Positions 46,861 to 55,528 of a stretch of DNA of 64,000 bases are shown here, piece after piece. The DNA is taken from NCBI GenBank assembly GCA_003550325.1, contig QKWP01000443.1, forward strand, positions 129,763 through 193,762, read 5' to 3'. Source of the stretch: Gigaspora rosea. Its lineage: Eukaryota > Glomeromycota > Glomeromycetes > Diversisporales > Gigasporaceae. The translations under genes and the position numbers were made by a program. How positions within the stretch are numbered: the stretch's first letter is position 1; each line of letters opens with the position of its first letter. The notes below the pieces were generated by a model that did not search any database, was not told where the DNA came from, and saw only the letters and a list, made by a program, of their open reading frames with translations.

Positions 46861-47272
46861 TAATTTTATTTAAAGAAATAAGGAGCCTGAAAAGATCCCT
46901 AATGTTATTTTTGAAGATTGAGTTAGCGCTATCAAAAAAGTTTGGGATCAGTATGATCAAAGTATAAAAAATAGAATTTACGAATCTAATTTAGAATCAA
47001 TTGTGAATGCAAAGTAAAAAGAAATTTCAATATTTCTCTATATACTGTATGTAATATACTTTCCGAAGAAAGTAAGAATAAAAAATAAAATAAAATAAAT
47101 AAAATAAATATATTATAGAAAGAAAAAAGTTAACGTTAAAATTAATTATTAATGTAACGTAATATATAATCATATTGGCTAGAGACATCAGATCGGATCA
47201 TGCAGATCTGCCTCGCTGAGTTGGCTAGTCTGGCTAATTTTGGTGTGTACAAAGATGCACCCAGAGGATGAT

Positions 47273-48270
47273 AACAAGTTAATAGAAGAAGAAGAAGAAG
47301 ATATAGTTGAATTCGACCCCAAATACAAATACTAAGGGAACTGGTGCAAAAGTCTAAAAAAAAATCAAAAGTTCCTTTATCAAAATCTGCTACCTCAAAT
47401 ATAAAAGAACAAAACCCTAAGATGACAAGAGAAACAAGTAAAACACAAATAAAATCAAAGAAATATCAATTTCAAGATAGTTGTGAGAGTGAGAGTTCTA
47501 AAACTATAGAACAAACATATTGTTAGTATTTAAGAAATTAAAAAACACAGTTTGGGTTTTTATAATAGACTCAATTTCATAAATGCTCAAATATATGATA
47601 CCTGCACTTAATAGCTATTAGTCATTTCTATCTCAAAATAGAACAATTAGACCTAATTACAAACTTAAACATGCAGATACTTGCAAGAAATCTGATAAAA
47701 CTTGTAGCTGCAGCTTATAAAGCAGTATAGCTATGAGATTCATTACCAGTAGAAGCACTAAAAATTTATGGACTAACCATCTATTAATGTATTAACTCTA
47801 ATTTGGAAGCAGGACTGTTCAATGATAGCTTTAGGCCTCTGTACAATGTATTATCTAGCAGAACTCTGCAACTTGAAGGTGAGGAACATAAAATTAAAAA
47901 TGTAATCTGTTGGTTAGAATAAACAAATCAAAGACTGACCAATTTGCAAAAGAGAAATTTATCTCAATCAAAACACACTAACTTCTTATATTGCTCTGTA
48001 AGGCTAGGATATGAATATTTGCAAGAAAGAATATAGTTCAGGAGAAATAAAGATCTATTTTTTCTAAATGTATTAGAAAAGTGTATAACAACTGGGGCAG
48101 TAAATGCAACTATAAAAAGAAATGCATAGCATGCTAGGTTAGAGAATAAGTATTTAGACCACAGCATACATATAGGCAAAGCAACAGATGCAATAAAGGC
48201 CAGATAGATGCTCCTGCAAATAATAAGTATTGGAGTAGCTATCACAGTTAGTATTACTATATCTTAGGTC
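47273..48270 (+). pseudogene. gene relic interrupted by the palindrome, right side
   Basis: It begins with NKLIEEEEEDIVEFDPKYKY, in frame with 32377-32419 once the element is removed. A Lys/Ser-rich segment follows (47344-47523, SKKKSKVPLSKSATSNIKEQ). Then a single plus frame from about 47690 to 48270 is broken by a few stops: LPVEALKIYGLT, NSNLEAGLFNDSFRPLYNVL, LGYEYLQERI, LEKCITTGAVNATIKRNA, SIHIGKATDAIKA and a hydrophobic tail. The HSIHIGKATDA piece faintly recalls the HxxRxGxAT box of tyrosine recombinases, but without other catalytic residues I do not claim it. Function unknown. It may be a multi-exon gene repeated elsewhere. Confidence 0.45.
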
Positions 48271-48458
48271 AGTCTTAACGGCATTACAAAACAATTCAGT
48301 GAGTATGGATTTTTTTAAAAAAAAAACTGTAAAAAAAAAAAAAAAAAAGAAACAAACAAACTAAAACAAAAATTAAATGAACAAGCAATTCACTGTGTTG
48401 CTCCTATATATTTTTTTGTAATATTTTTTATAAAGCATCTGAGTAAGAATAATAGCCC

Positions 48459-48648
48459 AGGACCCCGAGCAATCTATGAACAGCTAACTATTTTAAAAAA
48501 TCTTAATATATTACTAAAAATAGAAAAGATCTACAGAAAATAGTTAAAAATAAGCATTAATATTACTAAATATAGGAAAGATCTACAAAAAAATAGTTAA
48601 AATAAGCAAAAGCAAATAGTGACCTATCTATATATAGCTTGGGGTCCT
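48459..48648. mobile_element. 190-bp hAT MITE (AGGACCCC family)
   Basis: The ends AGGACCCCGAGCAATCTA and the inverse of TAGCTTGGGGTCCT are flanked by an exact 8-bp duplication AATAGCCC at 48451-48458 and 48649-48656. Confidence 0.85.
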
Positions 48649-48763
48649 AATAGCCCTATGCATTAACAAATTCATGTTAGAGTTATTATTGTGAGAATCA
48701 CTCCTTGTAGCTTATATGAATTAAGGCTGTTATAGATAACAATGGATATGCATGTTATTGTAT

Positions 48764-49741
48764 AGGACCCAGACATCTTTTATATAGATTATAACTGAAT
48801 TTTGGCCAATTTTGATCCAATTTGCTGAAAACAACAAAACTACATTTGTTTAAATACTTCTGATCTAGTAATCAGTGTAGGAAATTAGTGTTCTCAGAGT
48901 TCTCATGAGAACACTGTTATAAATTTGAGAACAGTAAAATTTTTTTACTGTTCACTATTAAAAAATTCTTTGAAAACAGTAAAATAATAATATTGTTCTC
49001 ATAAGTATAATAATTAACTATATAATTTTATGCCAAAACAAAAGTTGATAAAAATTCATATTTAATTTTGATAAAAGAAATTTTAATTTGCTATAATATC
49101 AACAATAACAACTACTTATATTGGTTTTTTTTTTTTTTTTTAGTGAGAACATTTATTAATTTTTTTTTAACACTTGTTTTTTTTTTTTTTTTTTTTTTTT
49201 ATTTTTTTTTTTTTTTTTTCTTTTTTTTATATTTTTTTAGATGCACATCACTGAGAGCTTCATTTTTAAAAAAAGTTCATCAAATTGGACTATTCGATGT
49301 CAAAATAATTGCCAAAAACCATTTTTTTGCTTCTTAAATTTTAGTGGTTTTTGCTGAAATGTGTAACATATGGAGTGCTCCGTATTAAAAGGGCCCATTT
49401 TTACAATTTTTGAAAAATGAGTTTTTATTAAATTCATGTAAATTTTGACATGATTGATATTTTTCAATTATTAATGAAAGTCGATTTGCATAATAAAAAA
49501 TCAAGATAATGTAAAAAGAAAAATTACATGAGGCTTCGTAGAGCCAACACGTCACGAGATTATCCGATAGTCACCTGCCGTCTTTAACCAATCAAAATCG
49601 TGAAATTTAATTATCCCGGATCAGTCCGAAAATCAAAACAAATGGTTAAACTCAATTATCTCAAAATGAGATAAATGTAAAAATGGGCCCTTTTAATACG
49701 GAGCACTCCATATGACCTCTGTACTATATGTCTGGGGTCCT
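48764..49741. mobile_element. 978-bp hAT-like element (AGGACCC family)
   Basis: The ends AGGACCCAGACATCTTTTAT and the inverse of ATATGTCTGGGGTCCT are flanked by imperfect 8-mers, TATTGTAT (48756-48763) and GATTGCAT (49742-49749). The related sequence at 7690 shows the uninterrupted GATTGTAT. It contains long T tracts (49124-49240) and the TA MITE at 49371. No transposase. Confidence 0.75.
49371..49710. mobile_element. 340-bp TA MITE, copy B
   Basis: Opposite orientation to copy A and, by eye, without a single difference from it. TA flanks at 49369-49370 and 49711-49712. It is nested in the 978-bp hAT-like element. Confidence 0.9.
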
Positions 49742-49969
49742 GATTGCATGCATTATAGAAATGTATACAAATTAAATTGAGGATTTTCATATGCTTGAGG
49801 CAAAGAAATTATAAGAGATGCATATGTGTGTAATTGGAAAATTTAGTGCTTTCTTACTTTGTTTGTTTTGTCTACTTGTTCTCTTCACTGCCTGATTATG
49901 ATTTGACTTCTTTATAACTGGCCCTACCTTTTATTAAAATACATTGCATCCTGTTGGTTGTCATGTATT

Positions 49970-50245
49970 ACAAGTTGAAGTAGAATGTGCTGTACTATGG
50001 CATGGGCTTGTACTTTCAAAAAAACAAAAAAAGAGTACAAGTTGAAGTAAAATGTGCTACATCATAGCATGACTTGTATTTCTAAAAAAAAAAAGAAGAA
50101 AGTAAAAAGTACAAGTTAAAGTAGAATGTGCCATACTATAGTATAGACCTGTACTTCCAAAAAAAAGTAAAAAAGTGAAAAAGGTAAAAATTGAAGTAGA
50201 ATGTACTACATAATAGCATAGGTATATACTTCTGATCCTTATTTT
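49970..50245. repeat. four tandem copies of a ~70-bp unit
   Basis: Each unit has aagttgaagtagaatgtgct, a palindrome-like actatrgcat, then cttgtacttyyaaaaaaa and an A-rich spacer. Units start near 49974, 50038, 50114 and 50189. Confidence 0.75.
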
Positions 50246-50567
50246 ATCCTTTATTACATGAGCACACAGTGACAAACTGATAAATAACATGTAAATAAAT
50301 AAAGTTGGAAAAGAGCACAAGTATGTCAAAATAAAAGAGAAAAGTAGTGAAGTTGAGCACTACTTCCATAGATATCTTTGTAATATTATGTTTAATAAAG
50401 CATCCAAGCAAAAATAATCCACAAATTAAAAATTATGAATTAATTAATTGCATATTGATGACCAATATTCAAAACAAATATAAAATCATCCTCATTGGTG
50501 TAATGGGGGAATCCATAAATAACTTATGTAACCCTACATAGTAGCTCTTGACCCCCCTCTATTATAT
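50246..50567. other. AT-rich flank of the LTR element
   Basis: The stretch around 50375-50425 resembles 48395-48460 (tttgtaatatt...ataaagcatc...), so it is part of the same repeated locus. The 64-codon frame at 50347 has no recognisable motif. Confidence 0.4.
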
Positions 50568-51269
50568 TGTTATAGAACGCTAGTTTATTGTATTATCTTA
50601 TTTTATTATTTTATTTTTATATTTTATTATTATTATATTGTATTATATTATTATTTTGAGAAGTTAAATACTTAGAATAGTTAATACCGCTTATAACGCT
50701 TATATCGCTTATAATGCTTATACTGATTATAACGCTTATAACGCTTATAGCACTTATACCGGTTATAACGCTTATGACGCTTATAGCGCTTATAACGCTT
50801 ATGATGCTTATGACGCTTATAATGCTTATACCATTTATAACGCTTATGTTGCTCTTGTAGATTATAGTGTTTATTATTGTAAATCAACACTTATAATGCT
50901 TATTCTAAAATGTATTTAAAGACACAGAATTTCCCTTAGTCAAATTAGACCAAGACACCCCACTTCTCTCTCTATTTATTATATATCTTGTACTGGGATT
51001 TTTTAGGAAAAGAAACCTAAGGATAGCCCTTTCTCAGATTATTAATAAAGAAACTATTTATCTGAATAAACCAAGTTTATTATCAAGTAATAGTAAAATC
51101 GATAATCCCTCATTGAATACGATACCGAACTGCCCTTAGAGAAGAGTATAATTTCTTACAAACTAAGGAATTATACCTACCTCTTGGACACTCTATAAAC
51201 CAATAAAGGATCCCTGTAGCCGTGTCGTTGTTATAGTAAGGAGTACAAGAAGGCCTCCCTACTGTAACA
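50568..51269 (+). repeat. 5' LTR
   Basis: Starts TGTTATAGAACGC and ends ACTGTAACA. It contains a 9-bp minisatellite (about 50686-50870), a TATA-like TATTTATTATATAT (50973-50986) and AATAAA (51044-51049), consistent with promoter and polyadenylation functions. Confidence 0.95.
50686..50870. repeat. 9-bp minisatellite (GCTTATAAC) in 5' LTR
   Basis: About 20 units of gcttatarc with point variants. The same array is in the 3' LTR at about 59333-59515. Frames through it (poly Tyr-Lys-Arg) are artefacts. Confidence 0.9.
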
Positions 51270-51339
51270 TTTGATGCCTTCTGGCAGAAACATTTAAAAC
51301 ATTTGGATATTATTGAAGATATTTGAAAACCTTTACCAC

Positions 51340-51530
51340 TCTAGCTGCTGCTGTTCGTCCTGGAAGTCACTTTGCCCAGAGACTCTATAAAACTTATTGC
51401 TGCTGCCGTTCATCCTGGAAGACTCTTTACCCAAGGACTCTATTTATTTAATTGCTATTTATTTCTCATAACTTTTGCTGCTGCTGTTCATCCTGGAAGA
51501 CTCTTTGCCCAAGGATTCTATCTAACTAAA
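51340..51530 (+). repeat. triplicated ~48-bp leader motif
   Basis: Between the 5' LTR and gag, a block of GCTGCTGYYGTTCRTCCTGG followed by AAGACTCTTTGCCCAAGGA occurs three times (about 51345, 51400 and 51478). Repeats in this leader may act in RNA packaging or dimerisation; that is inference. Confidence 0.8.
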
Positions 51531-51592
51531 CTTACTAACAAGTTATTACTAATAATTAATTATTTGAGATTTAGTCAGGAGTCATAAGGCAT

Positions 51593-53480
51593 ATGACTGC
51601 TGATATTAACGAATTATATAATCGACATATTAGAAACCACCTAGTAGAACATCATCAAAACTTTGCTCTTCTGTTCCATACTCTCCAACTACGTGCCCTG
51701 ATCTTTCTTGTCAAGAGTGTTATCCTTCCCCTCGAACTAGTGGTCGTATTTTTGCCCGAACACCTTTCGGAAGATTTTGGTATTGGTATTCTGGTACCTA
51801 CGCTGCTGATTCCTATACCTCTTAAACTACTGGAAACTTTGTTTGCCTGACTACTACTAGAGACCCTGCTACTATCTGTGCTTGCATTCGAGATATTATT
51901 TTTAGCTGCCGATATCAAATAGCACTTGACAATCCAAGAGAAATTGCTCTTGCTATTCTCCAACGTTTTACCTATCGAACAACTTTACCTCCTCTTGATT
52001 TTGCAGACTATACCACCTTTGACCCATATTTAGACGCCAATACTGAAAACTATAACCCTCAATATCCAGACTTAGGATATTCTATTGTTGAAGGATCTAA
52101 CAATACTTTTAATACTGTACCTTTTTTTACTATCCCTGAGGATCACCCCTCTACTCCTCTTGGTTTTAATCTATTTTCTCTTAGTGAAAATAATAGTGTT
52201 ATTAGTTCTCACACCCCTTCATTCCAAAATACTAGCCTACCTGCAAGCCCTACAACTTTAGCACCTAATCAACAAGATATAGACCTTGAAAACTTTTTTG
52301 AAACAACCTCTATTTTTAATTTAGATAGACTTTTACCAGACACTACTGAAGAAACTAGTAAAAATGACCAAGAACCTTCCTTAACCTCATCTGTAGACAA
52401 CTCATATTCTATTATGGCTGAACGAGCTATCGCCGACGCTGCTACTGCTATTAATACCTTAGCTGCTGCATTTGTACATGGAGGAGTTGAAAAAAATCTC
52501 CTTCCTGTTACTTTCTTTAATGGGAATGGAACCCAAGACCCACTCGAATGGTATTCCTAGTTTAAGCATGCTGCTGTTGCCAATCGGTGGAATGCTACCC
52601 AAAAATTAGTCTTGTCCCGGTTTACTTGAAAAGAATTGCCTTAGACTGGTTTTCCTCCCTTACAACTAAGCCCACTGCTTTTAGTGATAAGGACAATGCA
52701 GATACTAGTTTTAAACACCTGTTTCTAGACCGATTTGTTGCCCCAAAACAAAAAGTTATATGGCAAAAGCAACTTTTTGATGTTAAACAAGGTGCCAACT
52801 CAGTTGATGACTATATTAACCAGTTTAGAAAACTGAAATGACGTGTTGACCCTGATGATGCCTTCCCTGACGACTTTGTAATCCAACTCTTTATCCAAGG
52901 CCTTCGTCCTGAGTTTGCTATAAATGTACAAGCCTCTGAACCTGCTGATCTTAATGCTGCCATAAAAACTGCTCATAAATGGGAAACTGGAAAACTTATG
53001 GCTTCTCCTAATACAGATACCGACCAAGCCATTAAACAACTAACTGAACAAATCGCTCAACTCAGTATTAACCTTGCTCAGAAGCAACCACCCGCTAACC
53101 TATCTGTAAACTATGCTGATTCTCCTAAACAAGCCAATCCAATTAAACAACCTCCTACCTGCCATTATTGTGGTCGAACCGGACACTTTATTGCACATTG
53201 TTGTCTTAAAAAGAAGAATCAAAGTAATGAACGAGAAAGAAACAGACGGTCCAACAATAATAACTACCGACGTGACTCTTATAGAAACAGATCTAGAAGT
53301 CGAGATAATAGAGACCGAGATTATTATAATAGAGACCGAAGCCGCTCCAGAAATAGAGATAATCAGAATGATCGAGATGACTACCGCTCTAGAAGTCGAG
53401 ACCGATCTTCTTCTTGGAGACCTAGCAACCGAACTCCCTCGCCCTACTATAGAAATGTTAACTATCTTGATGGAACTCCT
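51593..53480 (+). pseudogene. gag of the Ty3/gypsy element
   Basis: ATG at 51593 (MTADINELYNRH) starts an ORF that passes through three frames. A Cys-bearing stretch follows (CPDLSCQECYPSPRT, about 51690), then a Pro/Thr/Asp-rich linker. The capsid-like retrotrans_gag region starts near 52414 (MAERAIADAATAINTLAAAF, VTFFNGNGTQDPLEWYS, YLKRIALDWFSSL, DDYINQFRKLK, DDFVIQLFIQGLRPEF). A CCHC knuckle (CHYCGRTGHFIAHC) lies near 53160 and an Arg-Ser/Arg-Asp-rich nucleic-acid-binding tail at about 53245-53430. Stops: one TAA near 51817, TAG 52558-52560 and TGA 52839-52841, each explained by C-to-T. Frameshifts occur near 51670 and 52600. Confidence 0.85.
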
Positions 53481-54150
53481 TCTACTACTACCACTACCAA
53501 CCAACCTCTTACCCCACAAAAATGGGAAACATTTCTAGACAACCCTTCTATTCGTACTGCCCTATCTTCCCACTTGTACGAAGAAGCTAAAGCTGCTAAC
53601 CTGATCCAGGCCTCTGCTTATACCACACCGGTCAAATGTAATGTTAAAATTAACCAGAAACCACAGGAAGCTATTATTGATAGTGGAGCCTCTATTAGTA
53701 TGATTGCACACCAACTCGTCCAAGATCTAGGATTAAAAATAGAACAAGCCTCTCTTAGCCTTATCATACCTGCTACTGGAACCCCTTCTCTTCCCTTGGG
53801 AATTATCCGAGACTTGCCTATAGAAATAGATGGTGTTGTCGTACCTATTACCGTTGAAGTAGTTACTGTCACCTCTTACTTATTATTGCTTGGAAATGAC
53901 TGGTCAAAGAAAGTTGAAGCTAGTTATAATTGGAAAAATGGATGCTACTCTTTTAAATGGAAAAACAAGAAACATACTATCCCTACCTCCTATGAAAGCA
54001 ACCAACCCTTACCATCTCAACCTACTGTTACTGACCCTGCTGAATTAGACACTTATGAACAGGAATACTTAGTTCCTCAAGAAGCTTATGCTTTTATTAC
54101 CACGCAAGAACCAGACATTACCTCTATATCTGATGATGATACCAACCCGT
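53480..54150 (+). pseudogene. retroviral-type aspartic protease domain
   Basis: In the same open frame as the gag tail, EAIIDSGASISMIAHQLVQD supplies the DSGA catalytic motif near 53679. Strands follow with LSLIIPATGTPSLPLG and SYLLLLGNDW. This is the usual pepsin-like retropepsin layout of about 100 residues. It would cleave the polyprotein. This segment has no in-frame stop. Confidence 0.85.
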
Positions 54151-54199
54151 TGATTATTCACCAACCTAGACATCGAAAGCGTGCCCCTCCTAACCCTCG

Positions 54200-55469
54200 T
54201 GTATGTGGCAATTGTGGCTCACCTGAACATTTCTTTGCCAACTGCCCTACCAAACGTTGTAATCGTTGTCGACAAGATGGACATATTGCTATCCACTGCC
54301 CACAACAAGTACCAAAGCAGACCTCTTGCCGTACCTGCAATGGTAATGACCATTTGTACTGAAACTGCCCTGAAAATATTTGTCATACCTGTAGAGCAAC
54401 TGGACATATTGCCGTTGACTGTTCTTTTGGAGCCCTTAAGGAACAAAATCGGATCTGCCAATGTGGATGTAATCCTAATGATATTGAAGCCCGAAGAATG
54501 TACAACTTTAATACGAGGCGTACTCACCACTGCTGTCACTACAAGAAACCAAATAGACCCGAAGACCTACAAGTTCTTAACAATCAGTTTGTTTGTCAAG
54601 GATGTGTCTCTGACTACTATTATGAACTCCCTTCTGATGACCCTCAGCGTATATATTATTATAGTCATGGAGAAGGACGTGGAACTCTTGTCCAATGTAA
54701 AATCTGTGGAGAAACTAGACCTACCTCTAAGATGAATAATCTAGAAAGCCTAGAACAAGCCCTTTGGTTTTGTGACCTTGAACACCTCTATGCTTATAAA
54801 GCAGGACAGGATGTTCTTTACAATTCAAATTATAATTTGTGGACCAGAATCAGACATTACACTGAATCCAACAGAAGTGCTAGATCTCAGTATAAAATGA
54901 ACCAGATCCGTATCTTCCGACTTGCAAAGATTTTCTTACAAGAATTTGACCAAAGCCTGACTGAAGCCTTAGAACCTTTAATGACTGATCGAATTAACCA
55001 ACCTTGGAGTCATGAAGAAATGCAATTAGTACTTCGTGCTGAACATGGCATATTAGAAGAGGATGAAGAATTTCAATTACAACAGACCCTTAAAATTTCC
55101 TTTGACACTAGCCATCCCAAATTCTGCAAAGAAACTGCTCTTGCTAACCTTAGAAGGAACTTCTCAGACACACCTATTGACCTCTGCAAGGAATGCCTTC
55201 ATGTTAAGTACCAGGAAGAACTTGATGAATATGATGGATACTGTACAGAATGTGTACCTCCACCACCACCAATATTCGAACCAGAACCAAACACTATACC
55301 TCTAGAACCTACTCAAGATGACCAAACTATTGTTACTATTGAAGTTTTTGAAACATTACAACAACAAGTTGTCCAACAGAACCAGACCATTGAACAACTT
55401 CAACAACAAGTCCAAAAACTTGAAAACTTTAGTCAACAATTGCTTCGCTTTATTCACCAAGACACCTAG
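54200..55469 (+). pseudogene. CCHC array, Cys-rich domain and coiled coil after protease
   Basis: Same frame as protease. Four zinc knuckles follow one another: CGNCGSPEHFFANC, CNRCRQDGHIAIHC, CRTCNGNDHLY-NC (Arg-to-stop TGA at 54360) and CHTCRATGHIAVDC. A second Cys/His-rich region (CQCGCN, HHCCHYKKP, FVCQGC, VQCKICGETRPTSK, WFCDLEH) resembles paired zinc fingers. A helical region and CKECLHVKYQ...GYCTEC follow. The last part is Pro-rich and then a Gln-rich coiled coil (FETLQQQVVQQNQTIEQLQQ). It ends with TAG at 55467, probably from CAG. This block between PR and RT is unusual for Ty3/gypsy. RNA or DNA binding is likely; its exact role is unknown. Confidence 0.75.
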
Positions 55470-55528
55470 TACTTACAACAGAAAACTGAAACCCTTGCTA
55501 CTCTGTTCACAAATACAAATTTTTAGAT

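Larger units (their letters stand above)
44311..47097 (+). pseudogene. right-arm MULE transposase relic
   Basis: Mirror copy of the left-arm gene. An Asp/Asn-rich N-terminus is followed by decayed frames with LRVLKHRNDIGNSVLIVYYI and a GHTPGDNEDL segment. The core at 45162-45518 contains TVCLDRTHGTTSLKTN, TFSSDHDDAQQNAVHT and ILLCQWHIKNA: MULE D1 (here DRT instead of DGT), D2, and the C-x2-H motif. Then come NTANFIEAWHKKLKY (candidate catalytic Glu) at 45733-45927 and a SWIM-like HFECTCLDFKFREMAYKHIF near 46615-46680, where the expected CxH Cys reads Tyr. A LINE-like insertion (46076-46528) and a MITE (46716-46860) both interrupt coding sequence. Inactive. Confidence 0.8.
32420..47263. mobile_element. 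giant palindromic MULE-type element (14.8 kb)
   Basis: Left end: (T)GGGTGCATCTATG, tandemly duplicated, then TACATACCAAAA. Right end, inverse strand: TGGGTGCATCTTTGTACACA then CCAAAA. An exact GAGGATGAT lies at 32411-32419 and 47264-47272 (8 bp if T belongs to the terminus, otherwise 9), in the usual 8-11 bp range for MULEs. The entire interior is an inverted repeat with its axis near 39131 and a 16-bp spacer (39123-39138). Each arm has a MULE transposase relic pointing outward (left on minus, right on plus). Arms are 6.7 and 8.1 kb; the difference is nearly explained by arm-private insertions. By eye the arms differ at very roughly one base in 15-20. Confidence 0.85.

Noticed and set aside
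32420-47263. Two independent MULE insertions in opposite orientation
   Set aside because: The flanking duplication and matched ends occur only at the outer limits, and symmetry continues through the centre far beyond the genes.
48120-48200. Tyrosine recombinase (Crypton-like) box HSIHIGKATDA
   Set aside because: Only one of the needed motifs is visible, and the frame ends in a hydrophobic tail unlike a recombinase.
47964-48245. Minus-strand membrane-protein-like ORF of 93 codons
   Set aside because: Antisense of the plus-strand relic frame, which has the better residue pattern and continues beyond this ORF.
50681-50890. Minus-strand ORF of repeated Tyr/Lys/Arg/His residues
   Set aside because: It is the translation of the 9-bp LTR minisatellite; the same frame appears in the other LTR at 59328-59534.
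53100-53538. Overlapping ORFs on both strands over the gag Arg-Ser region
   Set aside because: Shadow frames of the gag/protease frame, which alone carries the CCHC and DSGA motifs.
54181-54735. 184-codon plus ORF and antisense ORFs over the zinc-knuckle array
   Set aside because: Shadow frames; the in-phase frame has the ordered CCHC motifs.
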